Below are positions 17,801 through 24,052 of a stretch of DNA of 50,126 nt, piece by piece. Both the position numbers and the translations under genes were made by a program. Origin of the DNA: Actinomycetes bacterium. GTDB lineage: Bacteria > Actinomycetota > Acidimicrobiia > Acidimicrobiales > Microtrichaceae. Under the pieces are notes generated by a model, which was not told the DNA's origin, did no database searches, and saw only the letters and a program-made list of their open reading frames with translations. Position 1 is the first letter of the stretch; each line of letters begins with the position of its first letter. The stretch lies in the NCBI GenBank assembly GCA_023389745.1, contig JAEWED010000255.1, positions 1 through 50,126 of the forward strand, in the 5' to 3' direction.

Positions 17801-17813
17801 TCTTCGTCCTCAT
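14802..17813 (-). CDS. Secreted protein with seven PKD domains
   Basis: A 1003-residue exported protein. The Sec signal MRTKKGLAALLATALLVAGL ends near residue 29 and has no lipobox cysteine. A region of about 240 residues follows, with the acidic CSDGEDNDEDGLTDFPAD (a possible Ca-binding loop) and then a beta-rich part. Seven PKD domains follow, each marked by a core such as SYSWDFGNGQTATG and a TYTVTLTVTDDDG strand. A C-terminal domain of about 115 residues ends the protein. PKD domains are beta-sandwiches that mediate binding in surface proteins. There is no sorting motif or C-terminal helix, so it may be released or held by its neighbours, which are two lipoproteins. Confidence 0.85.
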   Translation of the reverse strand: MRTKKGLAALLATALLVAGLAVTQLGAGAQKVGNAGPFNLRIDDGLIMIKDTDFSLERKELPACSDGEDNDEDGLTDFPADPQCGSAADNSEVASGVQPKEDTVFAGTIQPNGQVTIPQSGIYFPPAYLEAAGSVITARIQPTTNATGTLNPLTGVATVNASLQVKLEGTASGVSLGSNCRIGPLNLSLTTGTSGSLTGVGYDADLGTATLVSSTFAVPGAAGCGPLDLANGPINDELGLPSAAGNNTATLVGSTNPTITRGVNANVTASTTSGPAPLTVNFNGTSSTAVAGISSYAWDLGNGTTASSPTAFTTYTEPGTYTANLTVTDVDGDTNTETVTINVAEPLNIAPTAAIGSSGTLGNAPYAVSFSGSGSSDPDGTIASYSWDFGNGQTATGENASVTYTSEGTYTVTLTVTDDDGATGTATQTITVNPTPNVPPTAVARVVSTAGTIPYTVNLSGSTSTDTDGSITSYSWDLGNGQTATGVTTQVTYTEAGTYTVVLTVTDDDGDTGTQQLQIEVSEDPNTAPNASFTQSSNGGTAPLTVDFDASASEDIDGTIAGYAWNFGNGQSGTGATPQATYTVPGTYQVTLQVTDNRGAVGTATSQVVVTRPPNQPPTAQLSATPSSGTAPLLVQLSSAGSSDPEGAIASYSWNYGNGQTGTGPNPSVIYNTPGTYVVTLTVTDGDGATNARSTTVVVTAPNQAPTPVIVATPTSGAAPLLVNVNGANSSDPDGSIVSYAWTFGNGQTATGPTASTTYTTAGSYTIRLTVTDDAGVSRSTTRSIIVSNANVRPNAAFTAIPTSGPAPLLVSVDAGGSNDPDGVISNYSWNFGNGATGTGLRTQTTYTTPGIYVITLTVTDNRGGTATATETVVVDPPQTITDRVRLSATGGFVYNYEGAAPGNLRVQTDAFGVVNVTGSGEYVGQGGSAARVTVQLERFLWFNAYSGGVRVADPGNPKPNVYANVFLQPLSRPSATSVRGSVAANEAGVGNFNLTFTVDDRA

Positions 17814-17894
17814 GTCGCCCCCAAGGTGTTCGTCGTGCGGAGTGTTGCGGTGGCCATGTGCTGGCTCCTCGTCGGTTCGTCGTGCTGCGTGGTG

Positions 17895-17920
17895 CGTCGG
17901 ACGATCGCGGTCGTCCGACG
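17895..17920. repeat. 10-bp stem hairpin (first of three)
   Basis: CGTCGGACGA (17895-17904) pairs with TCGTCCGACG (17911-17920) around a 6-base loop. It stands upstream of the PKD protein gene and downstream of the glycine-rich lipoprotein gene. Confidence 0.55.
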
Positions 17921-17934
17921 GAGCCGGGGATGTG

Positions 17935-17976
17935 TCGATGGCTCCGCGGGCACCGGAGTGCCTGCGGAGCCATCGA
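17935..17976. repeat. Two-part hairpin (second of three)
   Basis: TCGATGGCTCCGC (17935-17947) pairs with 17964-17976 over 13 bases. Inside it GGCAC/GTGCC continues the stem to a 4-base loop CGGA, with a one-base bulge on each side. It is a strong RNA or DNA fold. Confidence 0.6.
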
Positions 17977-17979
17977 GCT

Positions 17980-18008
17980 GCTCGGGCGGGTCACCGACCC
18001 GCCCGAGC
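17980..18008 (-). terminator. 13-bp GC stem after the glycine-rich lipoprotein gene (third hairpin)
   Basis: GCTCGGGCGGGTC (17980-17992) pairs perfectly with 17996-18008 around a 3-base loop ACC. It begins 7 bases after the minus-strand stop codon at 18015. Position and stem fit a terminator, though no T-run follows. Confidence 0.65.
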
Positions 18009-18014
18009 CCGTGT

Positions 18015-21000
18015 TCAGACGCCGGTGCCGTTGTCCCAGCTGGTGAAGGCCGAGCCGTCGTTGCCGGTCGAGCCGGCCGGACCGGTCGCACCGGTCGCTC
18101 CGGCGCCGCCGGCAAGGCCGGAGCGAGAGGTGGTGTTGCTGGTGCCGGCATCACCCGGGGCACCCACGGCGCCACCTGCGCCACCTGCGCCACCTGCGCC
18201 ACCTGCGCCCGCCGCGCCCGCCGTGGCGGTCGAGGTGCCGTCGACGGCGATGGAGCCGGAGCCGATGTTGAACGCAGCGACGGACGGGCCGCCCGTACCG
18301 CCGGCACCACCTGCGCCGCCGGTACCGCCGGCACCACCGCCGCCGCCACCGCCGCCGCCCTGGCCGTTGGTGATCGAGTGGCCGGCACCGCCGTTGCCAC
18401 CCTTGCCGCCGGTGCCACCGGTGCCACCCGTGCCGCCCTGGCCGCCGTCGCCGGAGGTGAGCGTCGAGTTGGTCACGACGATGGTCGCGTCGTGGGCGTA
18501 GAGGGCGAACGAGCCGCCGCCGGCGTTGCCGCCCTGGCCGCCGTTGCCACCGTTGCCACCGGCGCCGCCGGAGCCCGAGGCGCCGGAGCGCTGGGTGATG
18601 GAGAATCCGCGACCCGAACCGCCGGAGCCGCCGCCGTGGCCGACACCGCTCGCGGTGCCTGCGCCTGCTGCGGTCGCCGAGTAGGTCTCACCGGCGGTGA
18701 CGTCGCCGCCGCCTGCCGCACCGGGGGTGCCGAACACGGAACCGGCGGAGCCGCCGGTGCCGCCGCGGCCACCACCGCCGTTGCCGCTGGTGCCCTTGGC
18801 GCCTCCCGGCGCTCCGCCACCACCGGCGTTGCCGTCACGGCCGTCCGAGGCGCAGCAGATGGAGCCGACGCCGTCGACACCGGCACCGCCGGCCGCCAGG
18901 CCGGAGCCCACGCCGGCACCGCCGGGCGAGTTGCCGACACCGGGGAACGGACCGCCGGCGTTGCCGTTGGCACCGCCGCCGCCGTTGGTGCCGGCGGCAC
19001 CCTGGGCGCCCTCGACGCCGTCCTGGGCGGTGACCGTGGAGTTGACCACGTTCACGTCGGAGCCCGACAGGGCCCGCACGCCGTAGGCGCTGGAGCCGGC
19101 GCCGGAGGCCTCACCGGAGTCGACGACGGTGTCGACCAGGTTCAGGACCGAGCCGTTGCTGGCGAGCACACCGGTGGCGTGCAGTCCGCCGCCGCCGTTG
19201 ATCGTCAGGTTGGCGAGCGTGGTGCCCGAGGTGGCGCCGTCGGCGACGACGCCGGCGGAGCCGGCTGCGCCGGTCACGACGGTGGCGTCACCACCGGCGT
19301 TCCACTCCTCGTCGAAGCCACCGGTGACGTCGACGCCGTCGACCACGGTGAAGCCGGCGTAGGAGCCACCGGCGACACGGATGCCGACCTTGTCACGGGC
19401 CACCGCCTGCGACAGGGCCTCGGTGATCGAGCCGAGCGGGTCGACCGTCGTGCCGGCGCCCGAGTCGTCGCCGTCGGCGCTCACGTAGAGGTACGCGTCC
19501 TCGGCGGTGACCACACGGGTCGCGGTCGAGGTCGCACCGTTGTCGTCGGTGACGGTCAGGGTCACCGTGTAGGTGCCCGGGTCGGTGAAGGTGTGCGAGG
19601 GGCTGACCTCGTCGGAGGTCTCGCCGTCACCGAAGTCCCAGTCGTAGGACACGAGGGTCCCGTCGGGGTCGGTGGAGGAGGAGCCGTCGAACACGACGGT
19701 GAACGGCGAGGGTCCGAAGACGCTCGAGGAGTTGGCCACCGCGGTCGGGGCCTGGTTCGGGTTGACCACGATCGTGACCGTCGTGGTGTCCGACTCGCCG
19801 TCGTCGTCGGTGACGGTCAGCTCGGCGGTGTAGGTGCCCGGCAGCTGGTAGACGTGCGAGGGATTCGCACCGGAGCCGGTCTCGCCGTCACCGAAGTCCC
19901 AGTCGTAGGACTCGATCGTGCCGTCGGGGTCGACCGAGGCGCTGGTGTCGAACTGGACCGTGAGGGGCTCCTTGCCCGAGGTGGGCGTGGCCGAGGCCAG
20001 CGCGGTCGGCGCCACGTTGGGCACCACGTTGACCTGGACGGCCACGGTCGAGCTGGCGCCGTCGTCGTCGACGACGGTCAGCAGCGCCGTGTAGGTCCCC
20101 ACTTCGGTGTAGGTGTACGAGGCATCCGGATCGGAGCTGACGTCGGTGGTCGACGCCGGATCACCGAAGTCCCAGGCGTACGAGACGATGGTGCCGTCGG
20201 AGTCGACGGTGCCGGCCGAGGAGAAGTCCACGGGCAGCGGCGCCTTGCCGATGTTCGGGGTCGCGGTCCCGACGGCGGTCGGCACCACGTTCGGCGGGCC
20301 GACCTCGATGGTCAGCGTCGCCGAGGTCGTCACGCCGTCGTCGTCGGTCACCGTCAGCGTCGCGGTGTAGCTGCCGGCTGCGGTGTAGAGGTGGCCGGGG
20401 TTGGCCGAGTTGTCGATGGCCGAGCCGTCACCGAAGTCCCAGGCGTACGAGACGATGGTGCCGTCGTTGTCGGTCGAGCCCGCCGACGAGAACAGCACGC
20501 CGAGGGGCGCCTTGCCGGCGTCGGGCGTCGCGTTGGCGACGGCGACCGGGGCCTGGTTCTCGTTGACCTGGACCTCGACGGCCGTGGTGTCGGTGTCGCC
20601 GGAGTCGTCGGTGACCGTCAGCGTCGCGGCGTAGGTGCCCGACGCAGCGAAGGTGTTGATGGGGTTCGCGAGGGTGCTGGTGTTGCCGTCGCCGAAGTCC
20701 CACGCGTACGACACGATGTCGCCGTCGGGGTCGGTCGACGCGGCGGACGAGAACGCGACGGGCAGCGGCACCTTGCCGACGCTCGGCGTGGCCGTCGCGG
20801 CCGCGACCGGGGCGATGTTCGCGATGACGTCGATGTCGACCACGGCGGTGTCGACATCGCCGTCGTCGTCGGTCACCGTCAGCGCGACGACGTACTGGCC
20901 GACGTCGGTGAAGGTGTGGGTCGGGTCGGCCTCGGTGCTGGAGTTGCCGTCACCGAAGTCCCACGCGTACGAGGCGATGGTGCCGTCGAGGTCGAAGGAG

Positions 21001-21512
21001 TTCTCCGAGGTGAACTCGACGACGAACGGTGCCTTGCCCTCGGTCGCAGTCGCGCCGATGGACGCCGTCGGCGGGTAGTTCTCCGGCGGGTCGACGACGA
21101 TCACGACCGAGGCGGTCCTGGTGGTGCCGCCGTTGTCGGTCGCCGACAGGGTGGCCGTGAACAGGCCGCCGGTCACGTAGGTGTGCGCGGGGTTGGGCGC
21201 GGAACTCGCCGGGCTGCCGTCACCGAAGTCCCAGGAGTACTCGTCGATGAAGCCGTCGGGGTCCTGCGTGCCGGCCGAGGAGAACTCGACGAGCAGCGGC
21301 GCCTGGCCTGCGGTGACGTCGGCGCTCGCCATGACGATCGGCGCCGCGTTGTCGATGCCGCCGCCGTCATCCGGTGGGACACATGCGGACGCGACCAGCG
21401 CGAGGGCCGAGCCCAGCGCGAGCAGGATCGCTGTGGTGCGAGGCGCGCGTCGGCGCCCCGGAGACGGTCGTGTGCGCGTTCGCCCGCGCGACGGCCGGAA
21501 ACGGTCGGTCAT
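18015..21512 (-). CDS. Large lipoprotein: seven PKD domains, beta-helix, and glycine-rich tail
   Basis: An 1165-residue protein. A long basic N-region and hydrophobic stretch lead to the lipobox VASAC (Cys44). Seven PKD domains follow (about residues 55-680), each with a core like SYAWDFGDGNTS. Next comes a right-handed beta-helix-like part starting AYLYVSADGDDSGAGTT. The tail of about 350 residues is extremely rich in Gly, Ala and Asn (GGTGG, GGNGG, GGAGG), broken by short beta-helix turns such as SFALYAHDATIVVTNSTL. The tail thus looks like Gly-rich loops grown out of a beta-helix, not a PE_PGRS protein. It sits outside the cell on a lipid anchor. Partner and ligand are unknown. The strong SD AAGGGGA precedes the ATG. 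Confidence 0.85.
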   Translation of the reverse strand: MTDRFRPSRGRTRTRPSPGRRRAPRTTAILLALGSALALVASACVPPDDGGGIDNAAPIVMASADVTAGQAPLLVEFSSAGTQDPDGFIDEYSWDFGDGSPASSAPNPAHTYVTGGLFTATLSATDNGGTTRTASVVIVVDPPENYPPTASIGATATEGKAPFVVEFTSENSFDLDGTIASYAWDFGDGNSSTEADPTHTFTDVGQYVVALTVTDDDGDVDTAVVDIDVIANIAPVAAATATPSVGKVPLPVAFSSAASTDPDGDIVSYAWDFGDGNTSTLANPINTFAASGTYAATLTVTDDSGDTDTTAVEVQVNENQAPVAVANATPDAGKAPLGVLFSSAGSTDNDGTIVSYAWDFGDGSAIDNSANPGHLYTAAGSYTATLTVTDDDGVTTSATLTIEVGPPNVVPTAVGTATPNIGKAPLPVDFSSAGTVDSDGTIVSYAWDFGDPASTTDVSSDPDASYTYTEVGTYTALLTVVDDDGASSTVAVQVNVVPNVAPTALASATPTSGKEPLTVQFDTSASVDPDGTIESYDWDFGDGETGSGANPSHVYQLPGTYTAELTVTDDDGESDTTTVTIVVNPNQAPTAVANSSSVFGPSPFTVVFDGSSSTDPDGTLVSYDWDFGDGETSDEVSPSHTFTDPGTYTVTLTVTDDNGATSTATRVVTAEDAYLYVSADGDDSGAGTTVDPLGSITEALSQAVARDKVGIRVAGGSYAGFTVVDGVDVTGGFDEEWNAGGDATVVTGAAGSAGVVADGATSGTTLANLTINGGGGLHATGVLASNGSVLNLVDTVVDSGEASGAGSSAYGVRALSGSDVNVVNSTVTAQDGVEGAQGAAGTNGGGGANGNAGGPFPGVGNSPGGAGVGSGLAAGGAGVDGVGSICCASDGRDGNAGGGGAPGGAKGTSGNGGGGRGGTGGSAGSVFGTPGAAGGGDVTAGETYSATAAGAGTASGVGHGGGSGGSGRGFSITQRSGASGSGGAGGNGGNGGQGGNAGGGSFALYAHDATIVVTNSTLTSGDGGQGGTGGTGGTGGKGGNGGAGHSITNGQGGGGGGGGGAGGTGGAGGAGGTGGPSVAAFNIGSGSIAVDGTSTATAGAAGAGGAGGAGGAGGAVGAPGDAGTSNTTSRSGLAGGAGATGATGPAGSTGNDGSAFTSWDNGTGV

Positions 21513-21626
21513 CTTGAGATTCCCCTTGTGTCGCCTGTTGCAGCCTGTGCATGTGGCGGATCCGGCGGCAGCACCGCTGGTTCCGTCCCCCCACGAGGAC
21601 TGAGTGCCATTCAGTCTTCCGAAAGA

Positions 21627-21655
21627 TTCCTACACTGAGGAGACACTTGGCACAA
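21627..21655 (-). promoter_or_regulatory. Candidate promoter of the PKD/glycine-rich lipoprotein gene
   Basis: On the minus strand a -35-like TTGTGC (21650-21655) is followed after 17 bases by a -10-like TAGGAA (21627-21632). The spacing is ideal and the region is unusually AT-rich for this window. The leader to the ATG at 21512 would be about 110 bases. The 21513-21773 gap shows no coding signal otherwise. Confidence 0.4.
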
Positions 21656-21773
21656 TGCTCTCCGAGCAGATTTCGGGTGATTTCACCCGCCTGGTTGCGC
21701 GGTGAACAGCGTTTACGGGACGCAACGCGGTGGACTCACCACGTAGAGCGCTATTTGAGGGGTCGACGCGCGA

Positions 21774-22745
21774 TCACGCTGGGCCGGTGCGGTGCAGCGT
21801 CGCGTGCTCACCCTCGGACACGGTGAGGTACGACGCGCCGTCGAGCGCGAATCCGAGGGACTCGCCCTGGAGCTCGGGCGGCACCGGGCCCTCGCACGGC
21901 GCCGTCTCGAACGCGGACCACAGCGGCTCACCGTCTGCCCGCCGGTACAGGTGCACCGCACCGTAGGAGCGCAGCGCCACGAGCGCGCCGTCCGCGGTGA
22001 CGTCGGCGGCGGTGATCAGCGTGCCCCGCTCGAGCGGGACCGAGCCCACGGCGTCGAGCGTGGTGGTGGAGCCGGCGGCGAGCCCGGCCGGGGCACGGAA
22101 GACCTGGGACGAGCCGGTGCGTGCCCAGTCCTTGGTCACGACGACCAGGTCGCCGTCGATCGGGTCAACGAGCAACGCCTCGACGTCGTGGGCCGCGTCG
22201 GGGAGCTCCAGGTGCAGCGTGTCGACCGTGACGCTCAGGTCCTGTGGCGCGGCGTCGCGGTCCAGGACGGGTTCGGTGAAGCGGAAGACGCGCATGGTGC
22301 CACGGCCCGACGCGGGGTCTCGCATGACCGCGTTGTCGCCGGTGTCGCCGACGTACACCGTCGCAGCGCCCCCCTGCAGCGGCGGACCGACGGCGATGTC
22401 CTCCCAGTCGCGGGCCTCGGCGCCGTCGAGTGTCACCCGTGCGAGCAGCTCGCCGGCGTCGTCGATGGCGAACAGGCGCGCCGAGTCACCGCTGTCGTTG
22501 TGGATCCACCAGGCGCCGGGGTCGACCCGGCTGGCGGCGAGCCCCGATGCCTCGGTGATGTCGGGCGAGGCGATCGTGCCGGTGTCGGCCACGTCGATCC
22601 GCCCCGAGCAGGCCGCGTCGAACAGCTCGAGCGAGCCGGACGTCGGTGCGCTGGTGGGTGATACAGCGGTCGTCGGCACCGCGGTCGTCGGCACAGCGTC
22701 GGGTTGCGTCGCGGCGTCGCTGCCCGAGCACCCGACCGCGACCAC
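21774..22745 (-). CDS. Lipoprotein, propeller-like, unknown function (true start uncertain)
   Basis: The frame gives at least 323 residues with a lipobox VAVGC near the start and a Thr/Pro-rich stalk. The body has WIHNDSGDSARLFAID, EARDWEDIAVGP, YVGDTGDNAVMRDP and TMRVFRFTEP, repeats that look like beta-propeller strands with acidic loops. No function is recognised. The GTG at 22745 would leave a signal peptide of only five residues before the cysteine. The frame upstream reads RWRRRLTPIAAALV, an ideal signal, but has no ATG, GTG or TTG before it reaches csrA. Start is therefore unresolved: a rare CTG/ATT/ATC start or a sequence error are both possible. It lies 83 bases downstream of csrA. 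Confidence 0.7.
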   Translation of the reverse strand: MVAVGCSGSDAATQPDAVPTTAVPTTAVSPTSAPTSGSLELFDAACSGRIDVADTGTIASPDITEASGLAASRVDPGAWWIHNDSGDSARLFAIDDAGELLARVTLDGAEARDWEDIAVGPPLQGGAATVYVGDTGDNAVMRDPASGRGTMRVFRFTEPVLDRDAAPQDLSVTVDTLHLELPDAAHDVEALLVDPIDGDLVVVTKDWARTGSSQVFRAPAGLAAGSTTTLDAVGSVPLERGTLITAADVTADGALVALRSYGAVHLYRRADGEPLWSAFETAPCEGPVPPELQGESLGFALDGASYLTVSEGEHATLHRTGPA

Positions 22746-22828
22746 GAGGGCCGCGGCGATCGGGGTCAGTCGCCGCCGCCAGCGCCCGGAGATCGGTGGG
22801 AAGGGGGAAATCGGTCGCAGCGCTCTGG

Positions 22829-23065
22829 TCAGGGACGCGGCAGGCCGTCGATGTCGCCCGCGCGCTCGGCCCCGGACGCGGCGCGCCGGTTCTGCTCGAC
22901 GATCTCGCGCTGCACCTCTTCACGGTGCACGGTGACCTCTCGCGGGGCGTTGATGCCGAGGCGCACGTGGTCGCCGCTCATCTCGAGCACCGTGACCACG
23001 ATGTTGCCGTCGATCACGATCGACTGGTTCGTCTGGCGGGTCAGGATCAGCACGGTTGCATCCAT
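22829..23065 (-). CDS. csrA: Carbon storage / flagellin translation regulator CsrA
   Basis: A 78-residue RNA-binding protein. The core LILTRQTNQSIVIDG, then VTVLEMSGDHVRLGI and NAPREVTVHREEVQREI, matches CsrA closely, including the Arg in 'APREV' that contacts RNA. CsrA binds GGA motifs in mRNA leaders and, in flagellated Gram-positives, blocks flagellin translation. The ATG at 23065 gives MDATVLILTR; a GTG at 23053 would give the family-standard five-residue start. The C-terminal 25 residues are an extra hydrophilic tail. The gene follows fliW by 34 bases, the usual pairing, as FliW is its protein antagonist. Confidence 0.95.
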   Translation of the reverse strand: MDATVLILTRQTNQSIVIDGNIVVTVLEMSGDHVRLGINAPREVTVHREEVQREIVEQNRRAASGAERAGDIDGLPRP

Positions 23066-23099
23066 TCAAGGCTGGTCACCCATGATCCTGGTCGTCGGA

Positions 23100-23528
23100 T
23101 CAGCCCGGGACGATGGGTTCCCTGGTGGTGAGTCGAGAGTCTGCGATCACGACCTGACGAGCCGTCCGGGTGATCACGTTCAACACGATAGGGCCGAGGA
23201 GGTTCGCCGAGACGGAGCCTTCCTCGACGGTCACCAGGCAGAGCAGCTGCGCCTCGCTCGGGTCGAGCAGTTCGAGCCGGCGGCAGTCCTCGTCGGAGAT
23301 GACGGGCGCGTAGGCCGGGAAGAACGGCGCGGGCACGACCGCCAGGAACGCGAGGGCCGGGTCGTCGAGCGACTGGAGCCACGAGTACAGCCCCTCGTCG
23401 TCGGCGGCGATGAGGGCGTAGCGGTGCAGGTCCGGGAAGCCCATGATGCCGGCCGGCAGGTCGATGATCGCCGCAGAGTCCATCTCGAGTCGGCCGAGGC
23501 GTGCCGACTCCACGAGCACGGCGGTCAT
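23100..23528 (-). CDS. fliW: Flagellar assembly factor FliW
   Basis: A 142-residue cytoplasmic protein. It shows the family's opening block DLPAGIMGFPDLHRYALI, the middle WLQSLDDPALAFLAVVP and the late LLCLVTV...SANLLGPIVLN. FliW binds both CsrA and flagellin: free flagellin pulls FliW off, and released CsrA stops flagellin translation. It starts at ATG 23528, overlapping the stop of the upstream gene as ATGA, and precedes csrA by 34 bases. Flagellin itself is not in this window. Confidence 0.95.
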   Translation of the reverse strand: MTAVLVESARLGRLEMDSAAIIDLPAGIMGFPDLHRYALIAADDEGLYSWLQSLDDPALAFLAVVPAPFFPAYAPVISDEDCRRLELLDPSEAQLLCLVTVEEGSVSANLLGPIVLNVITRTARQVVIADSRLTTREPIVPG

Positions 23529-24052
23529 CGGAGTGATCCAGAGGTCGGGGCTGATCGGTGCATGTCGCTGTCCTGACTCCTCGGAGAGTTGCCTTCGGTC
23601 TGGCTTGCTGCGGTCTGGCTTGCTGCGGTCTGGGTTGCTGCGGTCTGGGCGGCAGGGCGCCTGGCGCCGGAGCGCTGCGGGAGGCTGCCGTCGATGGCCT
23701 GGTCGGCGGGGATGCGCGCGACCGGCACCCGTCCGAGCGGCGCGCCCGCGGACGAGGCGGTGGCCGGCGAGGCGACGGCCGCCGGAGCGCCGGGGCGGCT
23801 GGACGCCGGCGCGTGCTGCGTCCGGGTCGGGCCGTCGACGAAGTGGATCAGCCGGAGCCCGAGCGTGGCGGCCAGCAGGGCGATCGAGAGCGCGACGAGG
23901 AACACCGCGGCGAGACCCGCGAGCGAGAGGTGCCCCGACAGGGCGGCGGCGACGGCCGGCAGGGAGACGAGGGTCGCCGCCAGCAGCACTGGGGCGACGC
24001 GCCCGACCCGGCGTCTCGGCGGCGACCAGGCGGCCGTGGTGGTGGTCGTCAT
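23525..24052 (-). CDS. Membrane protein of unknown function in the flagellar operon
   Basis: A 175-residue protein with two hydrophobic helices at about residues 17-38 (VGRVAPVLLAATLVSLPAVA) and 43-67 (SLAGLAAVFLVALSIALLAA). The rest is a soluble Pro/Ala/Ser-rich tail. Near the end the tail contains TAATQTAASQTAASQ, encoded by 15-bp repeats. It overlaps its neighbours on both sides by 4 bases (ATGA), so it is an integral part of the operon. No family is recognised. Position between the FlhF-like gene and fliW suggests a role in flagellar placement or export, which is only inference. Confidence 0.7.
   Translation of the reverse strand: MTTTTTAAWSPPRRRVGRVAPVLLAATLVSLPAVAAALSGHLSLAGLAAVFLVALSIALLAATLGLRLIHFVDGPTRTQHAPASSRPGAPAAVASPATASSAGAPLGRVPVARIPADQAIDGSLPQRSGARRPAAQTAATQTAASQTAASQTEGNSPRSQDSDMHRSAPTSGSLR
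23596..23655. repeat. 15-bp in-frame tandem repeat, four units
   Basis: CGGTCTGGCTTGCTG at 23596-23610 and 23611-23625 is exact; 23626-23640 has one change and 23641-23655 is degenerate. It encodes the QTAAS repeats near the C-terminus of the unknown membrane protein. Confidence 0.85.

Noticed and set aside
17895..18008. CRISPR array
   Set aside because: The three hairpins differ in sequence and have no equal spacers; no cas gene is near.
18015..19100. PE_PGRS-type protein of mycobacteria
   Set aside because: The glycine-rich part lacks a PE domain and follows PKD domains and a beta-helix on a lipoprotein, so similarity is compositional only.
14685..21638. A plus-strand open frame of 2317 codons
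   Set aside because: It is antisense to the RCC1 and PKD genes. The codon bias of those genes leaves no stops opposite. Its product is Arg/Gly/Val-rich with no domains, while the minus strand has clear repeats and signals.
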